DNA of 10,906 nucleotides from NCBI GenBank assembly GCA_934504065.1, contig CAKSVQ010000072.1, forward strand, positions 1-10,906, in the 5' to 3' direction. The notes beneath the pieces were generated by a model. It was not told where the DNA came from. It worked only from the letters and a program-made list of their open reading frames with translations, and made no database searches. Each line of letters begins with the position of its first letter. Position 1 is the stretch's first letter. Below are positions 1-4,814 of the stretch, piece by piece. A program made the translations under genes and the position numbers. Origin of the DNA: an uncultured Dysosmobacter sp. (GTDB taxonomy: Bacteria; Bacillota; Clostridia; Oscillospirales; Oscillospiraceae).

Positions 1-1
1 C

Positions 2-67
2 TTGAAAGAATTCATCGATAAGGTCGCACAAATGAACCGAGTCGCACCCGTGTTCAGAAAGCATTGA
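2..67 (+). CDS. C-terminal tail of an unidentified protein (partial, cut by window start)
   Basis: The frame starting at base 2 is open from the window edge to a TGA at 65-67 and encodes about 21 residues ending VAPVFRKH. The other two plus frames stop early (TAA at 19-21, TGA at 33-35). An AGGAGG at 67-72 follows directly, with an ATG at 77 that opens only a four-codon frame. The piece is too short to assign a family, and it could be a chance open frame. If real, it belongs to the integrated element on the left. Confidence 0.25.
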   Translation: MKEFIDKVAQMNRVAPVFRKH

Positions 68-118
68 GGAGGCTGAATGAAACTGCCATAAAAATCGCTT
101 TTATTTTTGGCCGTTCCA

Positions 119-127
119 TGCTATACT
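119..127 (+). promoter_or_regulatory. Extended -10 promoter for the MNT-HEPN pair
   Basis: TATACT at 122-127 is preceded by TG at 119-120 (TGn extended -10). The -35 region is poor (TTTTAT at 99-104, 17-base spacer), as is usual for extended -10 promoters. The predicted transcript starts near 134, giving a leader of about 28 bases before the GTG at 162. Confidence 0.5.
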
Positions 128-161
128 GCAAATAGAGAATTTTGCGTGAGGGGACGATGCA

Positions 162-458
162 GTGGAAGAGCTAAATGCAATCCGAGAACAGGTTATCCAA
201 CTCTGTGATCCGCAGAAGATTCTGCTGTTTGGCTCGCAGGCGAAGGGAACCGCGACAGCAAAGAGTGATATTGACCTTTGCGTCATTGCGTCGACCAATG
301 ATAAGCGTTCGCTGCTGACAGATTTGTATTGTGATACGGAATCTGATACGCCGATTGACTTCCTTTTGTATACGCCGGAGGAGTGGGAACACAGCGTGGC
401 AGATAGCCAGAGCTTTGCCAACAAGTTGAGCCGAGAGGGAGTTGTACTCTATGGGTGA
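162..458 (+). CDS. MNT-type minimal nucleotidyltransferase (MntA-like antitoxin)
   Basis: The 98-residue protein carries the minimal nucleotidyltransferase core: GS at residues 24-25, a ten-residue gap, then D36-I-D38, matching the GSx10DxD signature. A third acidic candidate is D66 in the segment TPIDFLLY. In known MNT/HEPN pairs the nucleotidyltransferase neutralises its HEPN partner, in characterised cases by transferring AMP onto it. That this copy does so is inference from family and neighbour. The start is GTG at 162, with GAGGGG at 148-153 eight bases upstream; an ATG at 157 is in another frame. Its TGA overlaps the next gene by four bases (GTGA), which indicates translational coupling. 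The surrounding DNA is visibly less GC-rich than the right half of the window (31 of 60 bases in 181-240), fitting acquired DNA. Confidence 0.85.
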   Translation: MEELNAIREQVIQLCDPQKILLFGSQAKGTATAKSDIDLCVIASTNDKRSLLTDLYCDTESDTPIDFLLYTPEEWEHSVADSQSFANKLSREGVVLYG

Positions 459-826
459 CAAGCCTTCGTTATAAGGACTGGTTTAAAAAAGCGGCACATG
501 ACTTGCGCGGCGCGGAAATCTTAATGGAGCATGACGGCGGTAACGATTTAGTCGCGTTTCATTGCCAGCAGGCGATGGAAAAGATGCTTAAAGGCTGGCT
601 GCTCAAAACAACAGGCGAATTGCTGGACGGGCATAGCCTTGTATTCCTGTGCAGAAAGGCAACTGCGGCAGGGGCACCGTTGAAAGGCACCCTCAGAGAC
701 TGTGCGTATGTAAACCAGTTTTATATTGAAACCCGCTATCCATCTGATTCTTATATGCCTGTGTCCGAAGAGGAAGCACGGGATTGCATGGATGCCGCAA
801 GGAAATTGATGGAACTGTTAGCATAA
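455..826 (+). CDS. HEPN-domain protein, partner of the upstream MNT (toxin-type)
   Basis: The 123-residue, mostly helical protein is a single HEPN domain of the PF05168 type. Typical segments are AFHCQQAMEKMLKGWLL (residues 34-50), GHSL at 59-62 and YIETRYP at 90-96. HEPN toxins are RNases that use an R-x4-6-H motif. I find no such spacing here: the conserved-region R94 has no following histidine, and R18 to H26 is R-x7-H. This copy may therefore be catalytically weak, inactive or differently active. The start is GTG at 455, overlapping the antitoxin stop. An ATG at 451 is in another frame, and translation from 455 gives the proper HEPN N-terminus. The gene ends about 150 bases before a tRNA-Arg integration junction, so it is probably cargo of an integrated element. 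Coupled expression with the MNT gene is inferred from the overlap. Confidence 0.85.
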   Translation: MTSLRYKDWFKKAAHDLRGAEILMEHDGGNDLVAFHCQQAMEKMLKGWLLKTTGELLDGHSLVFLCRKATAAGAPLKGTLRDCAYVNQFYIETRYPSDSYMPVSEEEARDCMDAARKLMELLA

Positions 827-832
827 CGCTCA

Positions 833-851
833 GACTACTATTTGACTACTA
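833..851 (+). repeat. Direct repeat GACTACTA, 11-base period
   Basis: GACTACTA occurs at 833-840 and again at 844-851, separated by TTT. The starts are 11 bases apart, about one helical turn, which is common for side-by-side protein sites. It lies just inside the element end. A recombinase or excisionase arm site is possible but unproven. Confidence 0.4.
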
Positions 852-856
852 CCGCA

Positions 857-899
857 AAAAACCTCAGGAGCCTTGCCCTGCAAGACTTCCGAGGTTTTT
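857..899 (+). terminator. Intrinsic terminator after the HEPN gene (could act on both strands)
   Basis: AAAAACCTC (857-865) pairs with GAGGTTTTT (891-899). The loop holds a second small hairpin, CTTGC (872-876) with GCAAG (880-884). The T-rich strand continues to TTTAAAAT. It closes the MNT-HEPN unit, and because the A and T tracts are part of the stem it could also stop minus-strand transcription. Confidence 0.65.
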
Positions 900-933
900 C
901 TTTAAAATGCCGAAAATTTGTGCAATCCCAATC

Positions 934-956
934 AAACCACTGCGCCGCAGCGGTTT
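934..956. repeat. Hairpin at the element end
   Basis: AAACC-a-CTGC (934-943) pairs with GCAG-c-GGTTT (947-956) around the loop GCC, with one A/C mismatch. An alternative outer pairing, TCAAACC (932-938) with GGTTTGA (959-965), uses the adjacent direct repeat CGGTTT-C-CGGTTT (951-963). It lies 20 bases from the tRNA fragment, inside the inferred element. Its role is unknown. Confidence 0.45.
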
Positions 957-975
957 CCGGTTTGACGGCCTGATA

Positions 976-1021
976 ACTCCGACTCTAAAGGCCGCTGGTT
1001 CGAATCCAGTCGGGCGTACCA
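976..1021 (+). other. Integration junction (att site, right copy) in tRNA-Arg(CCG)
   Basis: A tRNA gene intact from the anticodon loop to CCA, but with foreign DNA in place of its 5' half, is the usual scar left by tyrosine-recombinase elements. The element carries a copy of the tRNA 3' half, restoring the gene at one end and leaving a duplicate at the other. With the tRNA on the plus strand, the element must lie to the left (bases 1 to about 976) and the complete tRNA further left, outside the window. The native terminator at 1024-1059 remains on the chromosomal side. No integrase gene is visible here. The exact core limits are inferred. Confidence 0.7.
977..1021 (+). pseudogene. 3' fragment of tRNA-Arg(CCG), 5' part missing
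   Basis: From base 977 onward the sequence follows the tRNA template exactly. The anticodon loop is CTCCGAC (977-983; anticodon CCG at 979-981) and the 3' anticodon strand is TCTAA (984-988). Then come a five-base variable loop AGGCC, a T arm with a five-pair stem (994-998 with 1006-1010) and TTCGAAT loop, the acceptor strand CGGGCGT (1011-1017), discriminator A and encoded CCA (1019-1021). The upstream bases 972-976 (GATAA) cannot form the anticodon stem: only the pair next to the loop fits. No D arm or 5' acceptor strand is present. It is therefore not a functional tRNA. Confidence 0.85.
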
Positions 1022-1023
1022 AG

Positions 1024-1059
1024 AAGGAACACCACCCTAATAGATGGTGTTCCTTTTTT
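1024..1059 (+). terminator. Intrinsic terminator of the original tRNA-Arg gene
   Basis: AAGGAACACCA (1024-1034) pairs perfectly with TGGTGTTCCTT (1045-1055) around a 10-base loop, followed by a T run to 1059. It starts two bases after the CCA, as expected for a tRNA terminator. Here it may also insulate the chromosome from element transcription. Confidence 0.85.
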
Positions 1060-1118
1060 GCTACCTTTTGATACAAATTTTCTGTGCAAACTTATCCTGT
1101 ATGGAAATTGAAAAGTAA

Positions 1119-1141
1119 GGGAAACCCGACTAAAGTTTCCC
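1119..1141. promoter_or_regulatory. Inverted repeat upstream of the yoaK-like promoter (candidate operator)
   Basis: GGGAAAC (1119-1125) and GTTTCCC (1135-1141) form a perfect seven-base dyad with a nine-base centre. It ends seven bases before the -35 box of the downstream promoter. The position fits an activator or repressor site; the regulator is unknown. Confidence 0.45.
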
Positions 1142-1147
1142 GGTTTC

Positions 1148-1176
1148 TTGACTTGACATGGCCGGAAGTGTATAAT
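1148..1176 (+). promoter_or_regulatory. Sigma-A-type promoter for the YoaK-family gene
   Basis: TTGACT (1148-1153), a 17-base spacer and TATAAT (1171-1176). A second TTGACA at 1154-1159 would leave only a 12-base spacer and is not used in this reading. The predicted start near 1183 gives a short leader. Confidence 0.8.
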
Positions 1177-1204
1177 CAGTGCGGTTTGTAGAAATGGTAC
1201 GGAG

Positions 1205-1894
1205 ATGATGGGCTTGCTTTTTCAGAAAAAACACGGCCAGATGTCAGAATCCCTGCTGACAGCAGCCTTTATTATTCTTTCCGGCGGCTTACAGGACGCC
1301 TATACTTACCTCTGTCGAGGCAAGGTATTTGCCAATGCGCAGACTGGCAATATTGTGCTCTTCAGCGCTTATTTGTTTGAAGGCGACTTTTCCCACTGCT
1401 CCCGTTACCTGATTCCTGTGCTTTCTTTTATGCTGGGCATTTTCATCGCCGAATGCATCCACCGCCATTTTAAATACATGGAACGGGTGCACTGGCGGCA
1501 GCTGATCATTCTGGCGGAGATCATCCTGCTGGCCATTGTGGGATTTTTGCCGCAGGAGATCAACACTTTTGCCAATGCGCTGGTGTCGTTCGTCTGTGCC
1601 ATGCAGGTGCAGACCTTCCGCAAGGTGCGAGGCCACGCCTATGCCAGCACTATGTGCATCGGCAATATGCGCAGCGGCACCGAGGCCCTGTGCGCTTACT
1701 TCCACACTCATGACCGGGAAGTACTGTACAAAGCGCTGACCTACTTTGGCGTCATCGGTTTGTTCGCCGCAGGTGCGGGATTGGGGGCGCTGCTGACAGC
1801 CCGCTTTGCCGAGCGGGGCATCTGGGTCTCCTGTGGATTACTGGCCATCAGCTTTCTTATGATGTTCATTCATGAGGAGCATCTCGAGCAATAA
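1205..1894 (+). CDS. YoaK/DUF1275-family membrane protein
   Basis: The 229-residue integral membrane protein shows the features of the DUF1275 (PF06912) family. An early segment reads LSGGLQDAYTYLCRGKVFANAQTGN (split here as LSGGLQDAYTY and FANAQTGN), with the conserved small/polar QTGN motif of the first membrane region. Hydrophobic stretches follow near residues 68-83, 99-116, 120-135 and 180-222, and the motif GHAYASTMCIGNMRSGTEAL lies in the middle. The substrate and function of the family are not established; a transport role is often supposed. The start is uncertain: GGAG at 1201-1204 directly abuts the ATG at 1205, so ATG 1208 or TTG 1214 may be used instead. The gene is monocistronic, with its own promoter and terminator, and is the first backbone gene right of the tRNA-Arg junction. 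Confidence 0.88.
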   Translation: MMGLLFQKKHGQMSESLLTAAFIILSGGLQDAYTYLCRGKVFANAQTGNIVLFSAYLFEGDFSHCSRYLIPVLSFMLGIFIAECIHRHFKYMERVHWRQLIILAEIILLAIVGFLPQEINTFANALVSFVCAMQVQTFRKVRGHAYASTMCIGNMRSGTEALCAYFHTHDREVLYKALTYFGVIGLFAAGAGLGALLTARFAERGIWVSCGLLAISFLMMFIHEEHLEQ

Positions 1895-1895
1895 T

Positions 1896-1923
1896 AAAAA
1901 GCTGCTCCGGGAGCAGCTTTTTT
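1896..1923. terminator. Shared bidirectional terminator of convergent genes
   Basis: AAAAAGCTGCTC (1896-1907) pairs with GAGCAGCTTTTT (1911-1922) around a CGG loop. T runs on the plus strand (1918-1923) and on the minus strand (complement of 1896-1900) let it serve both the YoaK-family gene and the minus-strand BTAD regulator. The regulator's TAA stop (1924-1922) lies at the edge of the T run. Confidence 0.85.
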
Positions 1924-3109
1924 ATTCATTGGGTTCCACGGGCCACACCGCATAGCGGATCGCCGCAGGCGTATGGGGGTACTGGCGGCTGAAAGCCCGG
2001 ACAATGCGGCCGCCCACCATGCAGCTGTTTTCATAATTCGCCTGCGGCAGGATCACCACGTACTGCGAGCCACTGCACTGCGCCGCCACATCTCCCCTGC
2101 GCAGCCCGGTGGAGATCATACCGCGCAGGTTTTCCATGGCCAACGCCATACTTTTCTTCGGCAGTTCGCCGCCGTTCTTTGCCGAAACCGTGAACAGGCA
2201 GATATGGGCAATGCTGCCGCTGCGGGGCAATGTACGCGCGGCGACATAACAGATCGTCTTGAAATAATCGTAATCGCAGAGCATGGAGCCGCCGGGGTCC
2301 CGCTTCTCCCGCAGCTGCATACGCAGCGCATCCGCCGGGATCACCTGCTCTTCCACTGTCCCTACCGCGTCACGGTACAGCTGGCAAAGCCGCTCTGAGG
2401 GAACCACGCCGAAATTGGACAGCAGACGGTCCCGCAACGCTTCATACGCATCGGCTACACCCTGATGATCCCCCAAACACAAGAGCGTTTGCAGCAAATG
2501 CAGCCACAGTTCTTCCCTGTCCGGCTCGATCTCCACGGCACAGCGGCAGACCGCCGCCGCATCTTCCAGCCGCCCCCAGTCTTCCAGCTGCACCACGGTC
2601 TCCAACGCCGTCTGCACATACAAATCGTGGTAATAGGCCGCGATCGGCACCACCCACGGCTCTGCCGCCAGCTTTGGAAGGAAGTCTCCCGTGTAGAGCC
2701 GCAGGGCTTTTTGATACAATTCGATCCGCTGCTCCCGTTCCCGCGCCGCAGCGCCGGAATGGCAGAGCGATTCAAATTCCTCCACATCCAGAGAAAGCGG
2801 CACATTCCAAAGATAACTGCCGCCCCGGCGGGACAGCAGCGGCGCTCCTCCTTTCTCCGTCAACGGCGCAAGCATCGTGCGGACTCTGTGGAGAGCTGTT
2901 TTCAGGGCGTTGGACGGATCGACCGTGTCATCTTTCCAGCAAAGGTCGATCAGTTCCTGCGCTGTGACTGGCCGCTTTCGGTGATAAAGCAGGTAGGCCA
3001 GCAGCAGCCACACCCGGTATGCACGGCTGTCTTCATCCGAGACTGCCCACTGGCCGTGGCGAATCGCCAATCCGCCCAACATCTGCACCCGCAGCATCTC
3101 CGTTTCCAC
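1922..3109 (-). CDS. BTAD/SARP-type transcriptional regulator with a degenerate GGDEF-like C-terminal domain
   Basis: About 395 residues from GTG 3109. An N-terminal winged-helix DNA-binding region spans roughly residues 5-105. A helical BTAD region follows at about 107-252 (YQKALRLYTGDFLP, EELWLHLLQTLLCLGD, AYEALRDRLLSNFGVVPS). The C-terminal part (about 275-395) has the outline of a GGDEF domain, with RRGDVAAQCSGSQYVVILPQ where diguanylate cyclases read RxGDxxxRxGGDEFxxxLP. The catalytic signature is replaced by SGSQY (residues 346-350), so cyclase activity is unlikely and a sensory or structural role is inferred. An in-frame TTG at 3199 would add 30 residues, but it lies on the -35 box of a 17-spacer promoter and has no ribosome site. 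GTG 3109 has GGGGAGG nine bases upstream. No biosynthetic cluster is nearby. The small divergent gene on its right is the obvious candidate target. Confidence 0.8.
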   Translation of the reverse strand: METEMLRVQMLGGLAIRHGQWAVSDEDSRAYRVWLLLAYLLYHRKRPVTAQELIDLCWKDDTVDPSNALKTALHRVRTMLAPLTEKGGAPLLSRRGGSYLWNVPLSLDVEEFESLCHSGAAAREREQRIELYQKALRLYTGDFLPKLAAEPWVVPIAAYYHDLYVQTALETVVQLEDWGRLEDAAAVCRCAVEIEPDREELWLHLLQTLLCLGDHQGVADAYEALRDRLLSNFGVVPSERLCQLYRDAVGTVEEQVIPADALRMQLREKRDPGGSMLCDYDYFKTICYVAARTLPRSGSIAHICLFTVSAKNGGELPKKSMALAMENLRGMISTGLRRGDVAAQCSGSQYVVILPQANYENSCMVGGRIVRAFSRQYPHTPAAIRYAVWPVEPNE

Positions 3110-3170
3110 GCTCCAGCACCTCCCCGGTATCGTCGAAATTTTCTGCGTTCCGCCATTCAGTATCCTGTTT

Positions 3171-3199
3171 ATCATAACACGGGCATCTGAAAAATTCAA
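3171..3199 (-). promoter_or_regulatory. Promoter of the BTAD regulator
   Basis: On the minus strand, TTGAAT (3199-3194), a 17-base spacer and TATGAT (3176-3171). The predicted start near 3164 leaves a leader of about 55 bases to the GTG at 3109. The site overlaps the N-terminal extension of the longest open frame, which argues against that extension being translated. Confidence 0.75.
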
Positions 3200-3286
3200 C
3201 GAAAAACCATCTTTCTTTTCCCAATTTCTTCCGTCAAAATCTTACAGGACACGACACCGGAAAAGTCTTCCATTTTTCAAAAAACA

Positions 3287-3295
3287 TGCTATACT
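3287..3295 (+). promoter_or_regulatory. Extended -10 promoter of the small divergent gene
   Basis: TATACT at 3290-3295 is preceded by TG at 3287-3288. A weak -35 candidate, TTCCAT, lies at 3268-3273 with a 16-base spacer. The poor -35 may mean that an activator is needed, and the divergent BTAD regulator is the natural candidate. Confidence 0.55.
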
Positions 3296-3331
3296 AAAGC
3301 AAATGCTGTAAAGAGGAGGAGGCGGAAATAC

Positions 3332-3736
3332 TTGGAAACGCAATCCCGAGGGAACGAATACCGCACAACACTGGTCTGTATCGACTGTTATGACCGCAAT
3401 ATCTTACAGGGGCGGCTGCAAAATCCCGCTTGCACCTGTTCCTTTTACGGGTTGATGGATTTTTTCCGCAGCATGGAGCGCCTGCTGGAACAGTTACAGC
3501 TGCCGCGGGCCTTCACGGCGGTGCGTTCTTTTGAAACCGCTCTCCCTGATGAGGATGTCCCGCCTCCCTGCCCGGCGGTCTCCCGCGGACAGCTTGCCAC
3601 CTTCTCCGTGCGAGTCCTCTTTCGGCAGAACGCAAGCTGGCAGGGCTATGTCACATGGCTGGAGGGCAAAAAAAGTGAGCGCTTCCGCAGCGCACTGGAA
3701 CTGGCCCTGCTGATGGACAGCGCACTGCGTACATAA
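3332..3736 (+). CDS. Conserved-looking small protein of unknown function, divergent from the BTAD regulator
   Basis: 134 residues from a TTG at 3332, with an excellent ribosome site (GAGGAGGAGG, 3313-3322) nine bases upstream. The protein has no membrane segment or signal peptide. It contains an N-terminal stretch YRTTLVCIDCYDRNILQGRL (residues 10-29) and a helical middle (FFRSMERLLEQL). The C-terminal block GQLATFSVRVLFRQNASWQG, then TWLEG and ALELALLMDSAL, looks like a compact alpha/beta fold. Four cysteines lie in the first 36 residues (C16, C19, C34, C36); whether they bind metal cannot be told. I cannot assign a function. My impression that similar small proteins accompany BTAD regulators in Clostridia is from memory and unverified. 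Its stop codon lies inside the terminator stem. Confidence 0.8.
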   Translation: METQSRGNEYRTTLVCIDCYDRNILQGRLQNPACTCSFYGLMDFFRSMERLLEQLQLPRAFTAVRSFETALPDEDVPPPCPAVSRGQLATFSVRVLFRQNASWQGYVTWLEGKKSERFRSALELALLMDSALRT

Positions 3737-3774
3737 AAAACGGATGGAGAATAATCTCCATCCGTTTTTTATGT
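3731..3774. terminator. Strong 20-pair intrinsic terminator, likely bidirectional
   Basis: Bases 3731-3750 pair without mismatch with 3755-3774 around the loop ATAA. The stem contains a six-base A tract and a six-base T tract, so it can terminate from either side. It includes the TAA stop (3734-3736) of the upstream small gene. On the minus strand it is the first obvious terminator after folD, about 200 bases downstream. The folD transcript may therefore carry the hairpin array as its 3' untranslated region. Confidence 0.85.
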
Positions 3775-3807
3775 CGAACAAGTGGCAAAGCCACTTGTTC
3801 GAGGAGG
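3774..3807 (+). repeat. 34-base palindromic module, copy 1
   Basis: A 29-base perfect palindrome (TCGAACAAGTGGC, AAA, complement) followed by GGAGG. It matches the complement of 8497-8530 at 33 of 34 positions; the difference is T at 3798 against C on the minus strand opposite base 8506. In this copy the module is the first unit of the hairpin array. It lies just downstream of a gene in the same orientation as copy 2 relative to its gene. Confidence 0.85.
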
Positions 3808-3956
3808 TTTCGCTTCGCTCCGTGCCTCGGTTGGCCGCTGTGCGGCCAATTCGACACACGCTCCGCGCAGAGTGTGTTCTGCCACGCACATGTCGCGGCA
3901 GAACACAAATCTGATGGCTTTCGCGTCTGCGGACGCGAAACTCTGCGAGGCTTTTT
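3774..3956. repeat. Array of consecutive hairpins (possible mobile or structured-RNA element)
   Basis: Five hairpins lie almost end to end in 183 bases of non-coding DNA. H1: 3774-3786 with 3790-3802 (13 pairs, loop AAA). H2: CGAGG 3800-3804 with CCTCG 3825-3829 (weaker, shares bases with H1). H3: TTGGCCGC 3831-3838 with GCGGCCAA 3842-3849 (8 pairs, loop TGT). H4: TGTGTTCTGCC 3873-3883 with GGCAGAACACA 3897-3907 (11 pairs); it competes with ACACAC 3854-3859 / GTGTGT 3872-3877. H5: TTTCGCGTC 3919-3927 with GACGCGAAA 3932-3940 (9 pairs, loop TGCG). GCCTCG (3824-3829) can also pair with CGAGGC (3946-3951), closing a multibranched fold around H3-H5, followed by TTTTT. I recognise no known RNA family. 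The H1 module recurs at 8497-8530. Confidence 0.75.
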
Positions 3957-3971
3957 AATAGACTGTGTTTC

Positions 3972-4814
3972 TTATTCGCCCAGATGATTCTTGGCCGCTG
4001 TCAGGATGTTTTCCATCAGCATGGCCCGGGTCATGGGGCCAACACCGCCGGGAACTGGCGTGATGTAAGTCGCTTTGGGCTCCACCGCCGCGTAATCCAC
4101 ATCGCCGCAAAGCTTTCCCTCAGCATTGCGGTTCATGGCAACATCGATCACCACCGCGCCCTCTTTCACCATATCGGCAGTTACAAAGTTTACCTTTCCA
4201 ATGGCGGAAACCAGAATATCCGCCCGTCTGGTATGCTGTGCCAACTCCTGTGTTTTCGAGTGGCAGGCGGTCACGGTGCCATCCGCCTGCGTTAGCAGCA
4301 TGGCCATGGGCTTGCCCACGATATTGCTCCGGCCCAGCACTACGCATTCCTTCCCCCGCACAGGGATCTGATAGGCCCGCAGCATTTCCATCACTCCGGC
4401 GGGCGTGCACGGCAAAAACACAGGCTGGCCGATGGACATCCGTCCCACATTGAAGGGATGGAAACAATCCACATCCTTATCCGGTGCGATGGCATTGATG
4501 ACCGCGTCCGCATCCAATCCCTCCGGCAGGGGAAGCTGGCAGAGGATACCATCCACCGCCGGGTCGCGGTTCAACTCTTCCACCAGCTTTAAAAGCGTTT
4601 CCTGACGGGTATCGGCAGGAAGACGGTGGGAAAAGCTTCGGATACCGCACTCAGCGCAGTCCTTTTCCTTTCCGTTGACATAGACCTTACTGGCCGGATC
4701 GTCGCCCACCAGAATGACGGCCAGTCCCGGCTGTCTGGAAAGCTTGGCCGCCCCCTCCCGCACCCGGGCCTTTACCTGAGAAGCCAGCGCCTTACCGTCA
4801 ATTTTCACTGCCAT
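3972..4814 (-). CDS. folD: FolD: methylenetetrahydrofolate dehydrogenase / methenyltetrahydrofolate cyclohydrolase
   Basis: 280 residues, the usual length of this bifunctional cytoplasmic enzyme. It interconverts 5,10-methylene-, 5,10-methenyl- and 10-formyl-tetrahydrofolate using NADP. Visible motifs: the catalytic Y45-x3-K49 in SKVYVNGKEK, QLPLPEGLD, DKDVDCFHPFNVGR, PCTPAGVMEML, the nucleotide-binding segment VVLGRSNIVGKPMAMLL, ADILVSAIGK and the C-terminal PVPGGVGPMT. The start is ATG 4814 (MAVKIDGK), with AGGAGG eight bases upstream inside the lgt gene. The open frame runs 70 residues further up, but that part is an arginine-rich shadow of the lgt tail and is not FolD-like. The gene starts 17 bases inside the end of lgt and is the last gene of the yfmF-yfmH-lgt-folD unit. 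Its 3' region runs into the hairpin array. Confidence 0.97.
   Translation of the reverse strand: MAVKIDGKALASQVKARVREGAAKLSRQPGLAVILVGDDPASKVYVNGKEKDCAECGIRSFSHRLPADTRQETLLKLVEELNRDPAVDGILCQLPLPEGLDADAVINAIAPDKDVDCFHPFNVGRMSIGQPVFLPCTPAGVMEMLRAYQIPVRGKECVVLGRSNIVGKPMAMLLTQADGTVTACHSKTQELAQHTRRADILVSAIGKVNFVTADMVKEGAVVIDVAMNRNAEGKLCGDVDYAAVEPKATYITPVPGGVGPMTRAMLMENILTAAKNHLGE

Noticed and set aside
67..91. Ribosome-site-like AGGAGG followed by ATG
   Set aside because: The ATG at 77 opens only four codons before TAA, so no gene can be supported.
974..992. GACTCTAAA read as an anticodon loop with CTA (amber or pyrrolysine tRNA)
   Set aside because: Counting back from the T arm and a five-base variable loop puts the anticodon at CCG (979-981). 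With CTA, no anticodon stem forms on either side.
784..1076. Plus- and minus-strand open frames across the tRNA-Arg fragment
   Set aside because: They run through the terminators and tRNA remnant, lack ribosome sites, and look like chance frames.
2465..3190. 241-residue plus-strand frame antisense to the BTAD gene
   Set aside because: The minus-strand frame has clear winged-helix and BTAD features with promoter and ribosome site; the plus frame is His/Gln/Arg-rich shadow sequence.
3774..3956. CRISPR array
   Set aside because: The hairpins differ in sequence and spacing; there is no repeated unit with regular spacers, and no cas gene in the window.
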